Assembly: GCF_034263275.1 (NCBI RefSeq)
Contig: NZ_CP139559.1
Span: 806,001-870,000, forward strand
Reading direction: 5' to 3'
Length of the DNA: 64,000 nucleotides
Source of the DNA: Mucilaginibacter sp. cycad4
GTDB taxonomy: Bacteria; Bacteroidota; Bacteroidia; Sphingobacteriales; Sphingobacteriaceae
The notes below the pieces were generated by a model. It was not told where the DNA came from. It searched no databases and saw only the letters and a list, made by a program, of their open reading frames with translations. Of the stretch, positions 8,767-17,877 are shown in pieces. The translations under genes and the position numbers were made by a program. The first letter of the stretch is position 1. The number at the start of each line of letters is the position of its first letter.

Positions 8767-9821
8767 TTGAAACGGAAAGTTAAATTTACAATGAATTCCC
8801 TGATATTTGAGTCGCGGTTTACGGATAAGGTGTAGCGCCCGGGATATAACAGGTCGAGTCTTCTTTTAGTATTTACTATACCGATTCCATTACTATCTTC
8901 CATGTGAGCGGTTTGTTCTTCAAAAAGGGAATTCCTGATCTCCAGCTTCAACGTTTCGGCAGATTGGCTGATCTCTATATAAATGTAACTGGGGTGTACC
9001 CCGCTGATGCCATGTTTAAAAGCATTTTCAACAAATGGAAGGAAGAGCATGGGAGCTATTTCGTGATTTTTTAAGTTGACCTGTTTTTCAAAGATGATCT
9101 GTACATCATCGCTCAGCCTCAGCTTCATCAGCTTGATATAGTCCTCAATAAATTTGATCTCCTTTTCCAGGTCAGTCAAATCGTTCTTTGTTTCATAAAT
9201 AACATACCGCATCATATGCGAAAGCGTGTAAACTGCATCTTTGGATGCCGCAGGGTTGCTATCAGCGAGCGCATAAATGGTATGCAGGATGTTAAAAAAG
9301 AAGTGCGGATTGATCTGCGCTTTTAAAAAAGAAAGTTCGGAGCTGATTTTTTCCTGTTCGGTAGTACGAAAGGCTTCCTGGTCGGCCTTGATCTTCCTGG
9401 AGACTGCGATGATTGTACTCACACCGAGTAAAACAAGTGCAGTTATAATAGTCCAATAGTTATAGGAATGGTTATCGTCAGATGATTTTTTACCCGGGTT
9501 TTTGTAAACTTTGGTAAATACGGCCTTCCAGCCGGTTACTTCATCTAACCAATTGTTTAAGTATACAACGGAGACGAGAATAGCTATCATCAAAAGAACA
9601 AATAATATAGCCTTGTTTTTGTAAATTAATTGGGGCGTAAAGTAAAACAGATTGGCATAGAATAATGTTGCCCATACCAAGTGTATCAATACCTGTTTGA
9701 TCCAAAATTCACCCGGGAGTTTTAAGGGCCAGGATAATGGGAATAACATTAACGCTAATAAACAGGCCACTATATAAAAGTGAACTGAGAAAAAGATCTT
9801 CTTTAAGCCTGAAAAAGCCAT
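8763..9821 (-). CDS. LytS/YehU-type sensor histidine kinase
   Basis: This 352-aa membrane kinase has four predicted transmembrane helices (about 12-30, 42-60, 71-90, 122-141). A His_kinase domain follows, with the conserved AQINPHFFFN motif; His173 is the phosphorylated residue. The C-terminal ATPase domain has LFLPFVENAFKHG and GIGIVNTKRRL. It has no large periplasmic sensor, so it probably senses through the membrane helices. It forms a four-base-overlap operon with the LytTR regulator. Confidence 0.92.
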   Translation of the reverse strand: MAFSGLKKIFFSVHFYIVACLLALMLFPLSWPLKLPGEFWIKQVLIHLVWATLFYANLFYFTPQLIYKNKAILFVLLMIAILVSVVYLNNWLDEVTGWKAVFTKVYKNPGKKSSDDNHSYNYWTIITALVLLGVSTIIAVSRKIKADQEAFRTTEQEKISSELSFLKAQINPHFFFNILHTIYALADSNPAASKDAVYTLSHMMRYVIYETKNDLTDLEKEIKFIEDYIKLMKLRLSDDVQIIFEKQVNLKNHEIAPMLFLPFVENAFKHGISGVHPSYIYIEISQSAETLKLEIRNSLFEEQTAHMEDSNGIGIVNTKRRLDLLYPGRYTLSVNRDSNIREFIVNLTFRFK

Positions 9822-9849
9822 ATCGGGAATTTTACTATAAAAATAGCAG

Positions 9850-9884
9850 AAAAAAGTGCGTTTTGTTTCTCAGGCAAAACGCAC
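9850..9884 (-). terminator. Terminator-like hairpin in the leader of the LytS/LytTR operon
   Basis: The perfect 10-bp arms GTGCGTTTTG (9856-9865) and CAAAACGCAC (9875-9884) are followed on the minus strand by six T (plus 9850-9855). The structure ends 29 nt before the kinase ATG. With no minus-strand gene upstream, an attenuator is possible. A second dyad TACTGTA/TACAGTA lies at 9887-9905. Confidence 0.5.
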
Positions 9885-10152
9885 CATACTGTATCAAATA
9901 CAGTAATCAACTAAATCCCATCTCACCGGGATGCCGCAAATGACAAAATGTTTTTTTCTTTTTTTTGAGGAATAGACGATTTACGGGAATTAATAGATAG
10001 AATGGCAGCTTTGATCTATAGCTTTTATTGAAAATTCCTCAATCACAAAGCCATAGACTCTAACGTTCGTTTGGTCTATTATTAAAGCCGATCCGTCTAT
10101 TCTGCAGATTTTGATCAAGGTATTTACTTTGCTTTGTTTCAAAATCTCGAAT

Positions 10153-12708
10153 ATGGGAACTGAAAATTACAAGTCGAACTTAAAAAATACAACAAGCCTG
10201 CGGGCATTGAAAATGATAGCCTGGTTTTTATTAGCAGCGGGAACCGTACAAGCCCAACAACCAGCGGGCCCGCCGTCAGGCTTCTCTACGGGTAATGGAA
10301 CTATCTCAGGAATGGTAGTCGACTCCCTGACTAAAAAACCACTGGACTATTCGACTGTAAACGTATTTAAAGCAGGGATAGCTGCCCCGATGAACGGCAG
10401 CCTGACAGATCAGAAAGGGAGCTTCAAAATTACCGGTGTAGCGCCGGGAACTTATCGCGTCCAAATTGCTTTTATAGGTTACTCTACCAAAACAATTGAG
10501 GGCGTTGTTTTAACGGGAGCCAAAACCGACAGGAACCTCGGGCAGGTTACCGTTTCGCCAAGCGCCAAGATGCTGGCTGATGTTCAGGTTACCGGGCAAA
10601 GAGCCCTGGTGGAGAACCACATTGACAAATTAGTTTTTAATGCAGAAAAAGATGTGACCAGTGCCGGCGGCAATGCTTCTGATATCCTGCGCAAAGTGCC
10701 CATGGTTTCGGTTGACATGGACGGCAATGTTTCCCTGCGCGGAAATCAGAACGTTCGGATACTGATCAATGGCAAGCCTTCAGGAGCTTTGGTAACCAAT
10801 GCCGGCGACGTTTTGAAATCCATGCCTTCCGATCAGATCAAGAACATTGAAGTGATAACGGCGCCGTCGGCTAAATATGATGCGGAAGGTTCGGCCGGGA
10901 TCATCAATATTATCACCAAGAAGAAGGAGGTTGCCGGTGTGAGCGGCTCCATCAATATGGGCATAGGTACCCGCCAAAACAATGAGAGCGGAAATATCAA
11001 CTTTAACAAAAATAAGTTAAGCATTACAGCCAACCTTGGTTATAACGTTGGATGGCCGCAAACCACCTATCAATCCTTCAGCAGTCGAAATTCCGACCTG
11101 GGTACATCATCCTCATCAAACGGTCAAAGTACATCAAATCGTCATTTTACCAATGGTTCGGCATCTTTGGGATACGATTTTGATGATCAAAATACGTTTA
11201 ACTCCACTTTTAGCCTCAGGGGAGGGGCATTTAAAAATAAAGGCAATTCAGTAAATAGTAATAATTCAGCATCAGAAGGAAATATCGATTATACAGCCTT
11301 AACGAGTAACGAATTTAAAGTCTCCAACTTTGACTGGAATAACGATTTTACCCACAAGTTTAAAAAGGAAGGTGAAGAATTAAGCTTTGCTTTTCAATGG
11401 ACACATGGTACATCTGATGTAAATTACCTGTCAGAATATTCTGCTTTTACCCAAAACCAGCGTGCGGTTAACAACGGCACCAATAACGAGTATACTTACC
11501 AGCTGGATTACGTACTGCCGATCAGCAAGGTATTTAAGCTGGAAACAGGTGCGAAAAGTATTTTAAGGAGGATCTCCAGCGAATACGATTTTTTCAATCC
11601 CGATGCGTCAGGCGCATACGTATTTAATGCGGCCACATCCAACACCTATAGTTACGATCAGGACGTGTACTCGGGCTACGGCTTGCTTACGGCAAATTTG
11701 AAAGATGGTTTTACTGTACAGGCAGGTGCCCGGTTAGAGAATACAAAAATTAATGGAAATTCGGGCAATGTTAATGCAGGCTTGTCGCCTTTTGATAATA
11801 CGTATACCAACTTTATTCCAAGCTTTGTGATTTCCAAGGCTTTAACGCCTACCCAAACACTGAAGCTAAGCTATAGTAAGCGTATCCAGCGGCCGAGCCT
11901 GCAATATTTAAACCCGTTTCTGAACACCAGCAACCCTCTTAACCAAACCCAGGGTAACCCGGAATTGTCACCAGAAATTACGCAGACCGTAGAAATGACC
12001 TATTCTACCTTCATTAAAAGCAGTGTGATCAATGCCTCCGTTTATTACAGGAAGACCGATGATATTATTGAAAGCTATGTGCGTACTGTGCCTTATACAA
12101 CGGTGGATAATAACGGTAACCCGGTTACCAGGGATGTTTCCCTTACCAATTACCTTAACGTTGGTAACAATAATTCTATTGGCGTAACCTTCTTTGGTTC
12201 AACAGAACTGTTCAAGGTGCTCACCATACGGGGCAACGTTAATGCGTTTACCTATAAACCGCAGGTGATTAGTAGTCTGCAGCAGGCAAGCCAGTCTACC
12301 TATGTTCAGTATAATGCCTTCATTAGCGGAACTGTGAAAATAAACAAGGCACTATCTGCCGAAACTTTTTTGATCCAGAACTCGGCAAGGAGAACCTTCC
12401 AGGGAACAAACCCATCTTTCAATTTGTGGGTGATCGGTTTGAAGCAGGATGTATGGAAAAAACGCGGAACCATTGGATTGAATATTACACAACCGTTTAA
12501 GGATTACAAAGACTTTACCTCCAATATCAACAGCGGCCCGCTTAGCCAAAGCAGCAGGTTCTCGGTGCCGTTCAGGTCTTTTGGCGTTAGTTTTGCCTAT
12601 AATTTCGGCAAAATGAATTTTGGTCCGCAGATGCCTAAGAAGAAACGCGGCGTTAACAATGACGATTTAAAGCAGGGCGATAGCAATGGACAAGGCACAC
12701 AAAATTGA
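10153..12708 (+). CDS. TonB-dependent-receptor-like outer-membrane beta-barrel protein
   Basis: This is an 851-aa outer-membrane protein. After a signal peptide ending near GTVQAQQ come a CarboxypepD_reg-like/CNA-B domain (GMVVDSLTKKPLDYSTVNVF), a TonB plug region (VPMVSVDMDGNVSLRGNQNV, VITAPSAKYDAEGSAGIINI) and a long barrel of the outer-membrane beta-barrel family 3. It is shorter than SusC and has no SusD partner, so peptide, metal-chelate or small-molecule uptake is as likely as glycan uptake. The ATG at 10153 is preferred over an in-frame TTG at 10111 because it gives a cleaner signal peptide. It is divergent from the LytS/LytTR operon, which may control it. Confidence 0.88.
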   Translation: MGTENYKSNLKNTTSLRALKMIAWFLLAAGTVQAQQPAGPPSGFSTGNGTISGMVVDSLTKKPLDYSTVNVFKAGIAAPMNGSLTDQKGSFKITGVAPGTYRVQIAFIGYSTKTIEGVVLTGAKTDRNLGQVTVSPSAKMLADVQVTGQRALVENHIDKLVFNAEKDVTSAGGNASDILRKVPMVSVDMDGNVSLRGNQNVRILINGKPSGALVTNAGDVLKSMPSDQIKNIEVITAPSAKYDAEGSAGIINIITKKKEVAGVSGSINMGIGTRQNNESGNINFNKNKLSITANLGYNVGWPQTTYQSFSSRNSDLGTSSSSNGQSTSNRHFTNGSASLGYDFDDQNTFNSTFSLRGGAFKNKGNSVNSNNSASEGNIDYTALTSNEFKVSNFDWNNDFTHKFKKEGEELSFAFQWTHGTSDVNYLSEYSAFTQNQRAVNNGTNNEYTYQLDYVLPISKVFKLETGAKSILRRISSEYDFFNPDASGAYVFNAATSNTYSYDQDVYSGYGLLTANLKDGFTVQAGARLENTKINGNSGNVNAGLSPFDNTYTNFIPSFVISKALTPTQTLKLSYSKRIQRPSLQYLNPFLNTSNPLNQTQGNPELSPEITQTVEMTYSTFIKSSVINASVYYRKTDDIIESYVRTVPYTTVDNNGNPVTRDVSLTNYLNVGNNNSIGVTFFGSTELFKVLTIRGNVNAFTYKPQVISSLQQASQSTYVQYNAFISGTVKINKALSAETFLIQNSARRTFQGTNPSFNLWVIGLKQDVWKKRGTIGLNITQPFKDYKDFTSNINSGPLSQSSRFSVPFRSFGVSFAYNFGKMNFGPQMPKKKRGVNNDDLKQGDSNGQGTQN

Positions 12709-12927
12709 TAGACATATTAGGGGCTTTATCTTCTTAATGTATTTGAGGATGTTCTGTATCCATTGACCATGCATTCTAAAAAATAAACGGGTCGTCCTAT
12801 AACACTTTAATTTGCTCAAATGCTTCTATAGCCAATAATTGGAGAGGTCATTAACGGGCACCATGCTTAATCTGATTCGAAATCTGCCTTTTTTAAGGCC
12901 ACGGCCGGAAATTTGGTTAAGCAGCAT

Positions 12928-12976
12928 ACCAGTCGGGATATTTTAAATAATAATCCTTATAAATATCCCGGCTGGT
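12928..12976. terminator. Hairpin between convergent genes
   Basis: Sixteen-base arms (12928-12943 and 12961-12976, one G-T wobble) enclose a 17-nt AT-rich loop between the convergent barrel and PmoA-like genes. There is no strong T run, so it may act as a bidirectional or Rho-assisted terminator. The rest of 12709-12990 shows nothing recognisable. Confidence 0.55.
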
Positions 12977-12990
12977 TTGTTAGTATGATG

Positions 12991-14037
12991 CTATTTAAAT
13001 GACTTAAAAGCCACCGCCGCTTGGTTTAATTGCGCTGCGCTGTTGGTTTGAGGGCCATTGTGTATGATGATCCGATACCTGAATGTTACTGATTCGCCTT
13101 TCTTTAAAGTAAGGTTCTTTTCAGATTTGCCATTGGTAAATACCTTTTCGCCCAGCGGATTGGCTGCAAACAGTCCGTAACCCCGGGCATGCCAAAAAGT
13201 AGGGTAATTAGGGTTTTGAGGATGATCGATAATGGTAACGCTTACCGAATCGGCTCCTATTTTACCGTATACCTTACACCATACGCCGCGGGTGCTCCAG
13301 GCATCATTTCCTGTTTTGCCTTCGCTGGTGAGGTAAGTGCCATTGGCTACCTTGTCGGTGCCTCCTTTTACTATGGTTACATTGCCTTTATCGTCGGTAA
13401 ATTTCTGGTCGGCAGGGTCCGGAATCTGAAGCTCATGGGCCAGGCGTATGCCAAGCATCCCATCTTTGGCATCCTTAAAAAAAGCATCTGTGTCTGCAGT
13501 AAGCGTAGTTACACGGTCAATGATCCGTTCCTGGGCGTTTCCGCTAAATTCAAAACGCGTTTGTTCTTCCAGTATCACTTGCTTTTGCTGATTTGTCCAG
13601 TTAGCATGATAAGCCAATATGCCTTTCGTCCCATCTTTTGTTTCCAAAATTTTGTCGGTGCGGATCCAGCCATAACCATTCTTTTTAGCGGCCGGTATGG
13701 CATAGGAGTTATTCCAGAAATCGAGCCCGTTCAAATTTTCAAAGTTAAACCATAACCCTATGTGATGCGGGTGATCGGTAGGATCGCCGGGCCGTGGGGC
13801 CAGCGGAAAGCCGCGGGTTACCAATGTGCCGTTTGCCGACCGCAAAGGGTAGAGCACAGGTTTTTCTAAAGTATCCGGATACAGGAAACTGGTAAAGGGT
13901 TTTCCACCTACCAGGATATCTATTTTATTATTTGTTGCTTTTACCAGCTTTACGGGCTCGGCTTTTTGAGCTTGTACTACAGGAAACAATAGCATATTTG
14001 CGGCAACGGCAAGTCCCAGTTTTTTTATGATCTTCAT
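12991..14037 (-). CDS. Secreted PmoA-like (DUF6807) protein
   Basis: This 348-aa protein has a signal peptide (MKIIKKLGLAVAANMLLFPVVQAQ) and the pattern of the family annotated as PmoA-like/DUF6807. Landmarks are GGKPFTSFLYPDTLEKPVLY, RGFPLAPRPGDPTDHPHHIG and GLWFNF. The name comes from annotation tradition; no methane oxygenase activity is implied. These proteins occur with Gfo/Idh/MocA oxidoreductases in sugar-catabolic clusters of Bacteroidota, as here. The conserved DHPHH cluster suggests a metal or substrate site. A terminator-like hairpin separates it from the upstream oxidoreductase gene. Confidence 0.82.
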   Translation of the reverse strand: MKIIKKLGLAVAANMLLFPVVQAQKAEPVKLVKATNNKIDILVGGKPFTSFLYPDTLEKPVLYPLRSANGTLVTRGFPLAPRPGDPTDHPHHIGLWFNFENLNGLDFWNNSYAIPAAKKNGYGWIRTDKILETKDGTKGILAYHANWTNQQKQVILEEQTRFEFSGNAQERIIDRVTTLTADTDAFFKDAKDGMLGIRLAHELQIPDPADQKFTDDKGNVTIVKGGTDKVANGTYLTSEGKTGNDAWSTRGVWCKVYGKIGADSVSVTIIDHPQNPNYPTFWHARGYGLFAANPLGEKVFTNGKSEKNLTLKKGESVTFRYRIIIHNGPQTNSAAQLNQAAVAFKSFK

Positions 14038-14053
14038 TGCTTGATGTAAGGTT

Positions 14054-14087
14054 AAAAAAGGCCGTGCGCTAATGACAGGGCACAGCC
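14054..14087 (-). terminator. Intrinsic terminator between the oxidoreductase and PmoA-like genes
   Basis: On the minus strand GGCTGTGC (14080-14087) pairs with GCACGGCC (14060-14067), followed by six T (14054-14059). It ends only 17 nt before the PmoA-like ATG, so it either ends the oxidoreductase transcript or attenuates the next gene. Confidence 0.7.
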
Positions 14088-14119
14088 AAAGTCAATAATG
14101 TTTGTGACTGTTCCGGCAA

Positions 14120-15475
14120 TTAATATTTAAAAACTTTTCCATTAGCCATTACCTCCTGGGTAGCTTCATCAAAAGTGGCCTTGTAGCCGGTATGGACAGC
14201 TGCATTGGTCATGATGTTGGCTATCGAATGGCTGTAACCGGCCTCAACCGGGGCGTTTGGCTGCTTACGGCTGCGCACACATTCCATCCAGTTGCGTACG
14301 TGGTTTGAAGTAAGTACATCACCTCCGGTATTGGCCGACGCTACCACCTTTTCTGTGTTGGCCAGGCTAATCTCAGGCAGCAGGTTTGCCTTCATGTGCA
14401 TGGCATCGGCCATTTTTTGAGTAAGACCTCCTTTTGGCGATACTGTATTGGTGATGAGGTTAAGCTCGCCGCCGTTTGAATAGTAAATTTCTGCCGGGTG
14501 CTCATCGCCATTGTGCATGCGTGAGCCAAACGTAACCTGGAAGCCGGTTGAAGGATCATTAAGCGGACCATAATCAAATGCAGCCAGTATGGTGTCCCAG
14601 TTGCGGCGCCCATCTTTCCACATATAGATACCGCCGTTGGCAACTACGCTGCGCGGATGTTTTAAGCCGGTAAACCAGTGTACGGTATCAATCTGATGGC
14701 TCATCCACTGTCCGGGCAATCCTGACGAGTATGGCCAGAACAGGCGGTACTCCAGGTATTTACGCGGGTCGAAATCTTCATAAGGCCGGTTCATGATAAA
14801 GCGTTTCCAGTCGGTATCCTGTTCCTTCAACTGTCCTAATAACTCTGGCCGGCGCCAGCGGCCTGGTTGGTTCACATTCCAGGTAAGCTCAACCATGGTG
14901 ATAGGGCCAAACTTGCCCGAACTGATAAATTCATTGGCTGCATGATAATTAGCGCCGCTTCTGCGCTGCGACCCAATTTGCACAATTTTACCCGATTCCT
15001 TTACGGCTTTTAAGGCAGCCCGGTTATCTTCCATGGTTTCGGCAAATGGTTTTTCTACATAAGCATCACAGCCGGCCTTTACCGCTTCAATAGCATGGCG
15101 TGCATGCTGAAAATCAGCAGTGCTGATGAATACGGCGTCCACGCTTTTACTATCGTATAATTCTTCATTATTGCGGTAAGCCTTTACATCATGCTGCATT
15201 TTTTCTTTCCAGAGGGCAGAGCCTTCCTCACGCCGTTTGTTCCAGATATCAGATACGGCTACCACATCAAAGTTGAGTTCTTTATAATGGTTCATGAAAC
15301 TGGGCACATGCGAGCTTTTGTGCCTGTCTGAAAAGCCTACCACCCCAACCCTGACCCGGTCATTGGCGCCAATGATACGTTTATAACTTTGTGCGCTCCA
15401 GCTTTTGGGGGCAAGCATAATTCCGGCCCCGGCTAACGAGGCCTGCCTGATAAAGGTACGGCGTGATTTTTCCAT
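14120..15475 (-). CDS. Tat-exported Gfo/Idh/MocA-family oxidoreductase
   Basis: This 451-aa NAD(P)-dependent oxidoreductase has a twin-arginine signal (SRRTFIRQASLAGAGIML), so it is folded with cofactor and exported to the periplasm. The Rossmann domain follows (RVRVGVVGFSDRH, AVSDIW), with the family hallmark EKPFAETMEDNRAAL around residues 140-155. The C-terminal substrate domain contains WMSHQIDTVHWF. Substrates of this family are sugars or sugar derivatives; the exact one is unknown. It heads a minus-strand pair with the PmoA-like gene. Confidence 0.9.
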   Translation of the reverse strand: MEKSRRTFIRQASLAGAGIMLAPKSWSAQSYKRIIGANDRVRVGVVGFSDRHKSSHVPSFMNHYKELNFDVVAVSDIWNKRREEGSALWKEKMQHDVKAYRNNEELYDSKSVDAVFISTADFQHARHAIEAVKAGCDAYVEKPFAETMEDNRAALKAVKESGKIVQIGSQRRSGANYHAANEFISSGKFGPITMVELTWNVNQPGRWRRPELLGQLKEQDTDWKRFIMNRPYEDFDPRKYLEYRLFWPYSSGLPGQWMSHQIDTVHWFTGLKHPRSVVANGGIYMWKDGRRNWDTILAAFDYGPLNDPSTGFQVTFGSRMHNGDEHPAEIYYSNGGELNLITNTVSPKGGLTQKMADAMHMKANLLPEISLANTEKVVASANTGGDVLTSNHVRNWMECVRSRKQPNAPVEAGYSHSIANIMTNAAVHTGYKATFDEATQEVMANGKVFKY

Positions 15476-16030
15476 GTAGTAAATAGTTTGATTTGCAGGT
15501 TGTTTTTCTTCAAAATGCGAGTACCGTCAGGGGGCAGGTACCTGCATTTTTTGCTGATTAAAAGGTAAACTGGTTAAAGCCGACGCTTATGCGCGACTAA
15601 ATCAAATATCGAAGAATAGAATTGAAAAGCAATAGCGTTTTTAACTGTTAATGTAACAATAATACTGTTTTTTGTTGATCAGATTTTGTTAAATAATGAC
15701 CTGGTTGAAAAATGTAACAGGTTAATATTTAATTAAGCTAAATTGGCTAAGCATTAAGCATAATTACCATATATTTTATTTTCTTTAAAAACTTATTATT
15801 GTGTTTTTGGGCCCTTCGTGTTCAATTAACTTACCTATTAATGAAATTGAAAGCATTTTTAGCAAGTGATGCGTTGATTTACATTTATATAGCATATTAA
15901 TTAGTTTGCAATCCGGGGAAAGTTGGTCTGTAAATGCTATTAGTTTAATACAATTATTTTATTTTAGTTTGTATTAGCCGATACCGATCTTGGATCGCAA
16001 TAAACCTATATTAATTTTAAGCAATCAGAA
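15476..16030. promoter_or_regulatory. Intergenic region between divergent oxidoreductase and sigma genes
   Basis: This 555-nt AT-rich region has no supported gene. It holds a hairpin-like stretch near 15513-15553 and two TTAGTTTG boxes (near 15901 and at 15964-15971). Each box is one mismatch from the -7 consensus; the second lies about 60 nt before the sigma gene. Promoters of both divergent genes must lie here. Confidence 0.35.
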
Positions 16031-16609
16031 ATGCCCCACAATTTATCTGACTTAACGGATATTGTCCAAGAAATAGCTGTGCATGACAGTTATATTGCTT
16101 ACAAAAAGTTATTTGGGTTGCTTTTTCCATCCATAAAACACTTTTCTTACTGCTTGTTAAAATCACCCGAACTGGCAGAAGAAGTTGCATCAGATGTAAT
16201 GATCACTTTGTGGCGAAAGCGGAAGACAATTACTTCCATCAATAATATCAAGGTATATGCCTTTGTTATCGCTAAGAACCTCTGCTTAAATATTTTAAAG
16301 AGCAACTCCCGCGGCAGGATAGTTTCTTTAGATGATATTACTATCAATTTGCAAATTGATACTACCCCCGAGTGGATATTGATTAATGATGAATTGAAGC
16401 AAAGCCTGAATAATGCCATCAACAAATTACCTACCAGGTGTAAAATGATTTTCAGGCTGGTAAAAGAAGATGGCCTGAGTTATAAAGAAGTTTCTGAAAT
16501 TCTTAATATATCCATAAAAACAGTTGATTCTCAACTTGTTATTGCTTCCAGGCGCTTGTCTGTCTCCATCAAAAAAGAGTTTAACCTCGGTACAGTAAAA
16601 AAATATTAA
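16031..16609 (+). CDS. ECF RNA polymerase sigma factor
   Basis: This 192-aa sigma factor has region 2 (about 25-90: AYKKLFGLLFP, AEEVASDVMITLWRKR) and region 4 (about 130-180: LPTRCKMIFRLVKEDGLSYKEVSEILNIS) but no region 3, as in the Bacteroidota ECF families paired with FecR-like anti-sigma factors. The FecR gene follows after about 66 nt and an STN-bearing SusC follows that. It is therefore expected to switch on the downstream susCD genes when the SusC binds substrate. Confidence 0.92.
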   Translation: MPHNLSDLTDIVQEIAVHDSYIAYKKLFGLLFPSIKHFSYCLLKSPELAEEVASDVMITLWRKRKTITSINNIKVYAFVIAKNLCLNILKSNSRGRIVSLDDITINLQIDTTPEWILINDELKQSLNNAINKLPTRCKMIFRLVKEDGLSYKEVSEILNISIKTVDSQLVIASRRLSVSIKKEFNLGTVKKY

Positions 16610-16675
16610 TTTTCTTTTAGGGAGAATTTTTGTTTCTGTTGTCCTTGGGGCTTATCACCAAACATTTCATCATTG

Positions 16676-17752
16676 ATGGAGCAGGAAAGGATTATACAGT
16701 TAATAACCAGGAAACTGGCCGGTGAGGCCACTCCGCAGGAACTTCGGGAACTGGATGAATGGCTGCTATCATTTCCCGAGGCTTTGTATTACGAAGAAGT
16801 GTTAAACCAGATTGCTTTTAAAAATGAACTTCCGGAAGAAACTGATATAGATAAAGCCTTTGACCTGCACGAGCAAAAATACAGTTATGAATTTGATGGA
16901 TATAAAGATGCAGGCCAGCCAGCCACAATAAAAAAGAGCCTTATTAAACGTTGGCTGATAGCCGCCTCGTTCATTGCGATAAGCAGTTTCGCTTTTTACC
17001 TCTTATACCATAAAAACAACACCAATGCTGCATATGTACCCGATACAGAAATTGTATGCGGAAAACGAATGCGCAAAAAAATAGTACTTCCGGATGGCAC
17101 TAATGTTTGGCTCAATACCAACAGTAAGCTTCAGTATAATGATTCCATGCTGTATAAAGACCGCCGGGAAGTAAGGTTGTATGGCGAAGCCTTTTTTGAT
17201 GTGGCTAAAGATAAAAAGCACCCTTTTATAATACATACTCAAAAAATAGCTGTAAAAGTTTTAGGTACCGCTTTTAATATCAAAGCATATCCTAATGACC
17301 CTGTTACTGAGACAACACTCATCAGGGGATTGATAGAACTATCGCTTAACAGCGACCCGCAACGGAAGATTTTGCTGCGGCCCAAAGAAAAATTAGCATT
17401 AAATGAAAATGTGCCTAATGAGCATACAGATAAACGCCTTGCCCCGGTAATTCATAACCAAATGGTTATAGAAAACATCGAACCGGTTGAAATATCAAAC
17501 AAAGATTATTTTGAAGAGACCTCATGGGTGCAAAATAAGCTGGTTTTCAAAGATGAATCTTTTGAAGAACTGGCCCCGAAGTTAGAGAAGTGGTATAACG
17601 TAACCTTTAAAATTAATAATAAAACCGTGGCCAACTATAGGTTTACGGGTATTCTTGAAAACGAAACGCTAACCCAGGCATTAACAGGAATGCAAATAAT
17701 AAGGCCATTTAAATTTAAGATAACCGCCAATGACGTAGTGACCATTAACTAA
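16676..17752 (+). CDS. FecR-family anti-sigma factor
   Basis: This 358-aa inner-membrane protein has a cytoplasmic N-terminal region with the pattern LAGEATPQELRELDEWL that binds the sigma factor. One transmembrane helix (WLIAASFIAISSFAFYLLY) follows, then a periplasmic FecR domain (LPDGTNVWLNTNSKLQY, VRLYGEAFFDVAKDKKHPFIIHT) and a C-terminal DUF4974 domain (FEELAPKLEKWYNVTFKINN). The ATG at 16676 is preferred to the adjacent in-frame TTG at 16673. A hairpin around 17780-17808 lies between it and susC. Confidence 0.93.
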   Translation: MEQERIIQLITRKLAGEATPQELRELDEWLLSFPEALYYEEVLNQIAFKNELPEETDIDKAFDLHEQKYSYEFDGYKDAGQPATIKKSLIKRWLIAASFIAISSFAFYLLYHKNNTNAAYVPDTEIVCGKRMRKKIVLPDGTNVWLNTNSKLQYNDSMLYKDRREVRLYGEAFFDVAKDKKHPFIIHTQKIAVKVLGTAFNIKAYPNDPVTETTLIRGLIELSLNSDPQRKILLRPKEKLALNENVPNEHTDKRLAPVIHNQMVIENIEPVEISNKDYFEETSWVQNKLVFKDESFEELAPKLEKWYNVTFKINNKTVANYRFTGILENETLTQALTGMQIIRPFKFKITANDVVTIN

Positions 17753-17877
17753 AGAAGAGGATTGAAATAAAAAAGCGGGAAATGCTCGAATATTCCCCGC
17801 TATGCATCGATCCATTAATCAGCAACAGGATGCTGCTGATAACTAACCGATTATTTAATTATTAACACCGTAAAATT

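Noticed and set aside
12991..14037. Methane monooxygenase subunit from the PmoA-like name
   Set aside because: The protein is a soluble secreted DUF6807 member; the membrane enzyme PmoA has several transmembrane helices.
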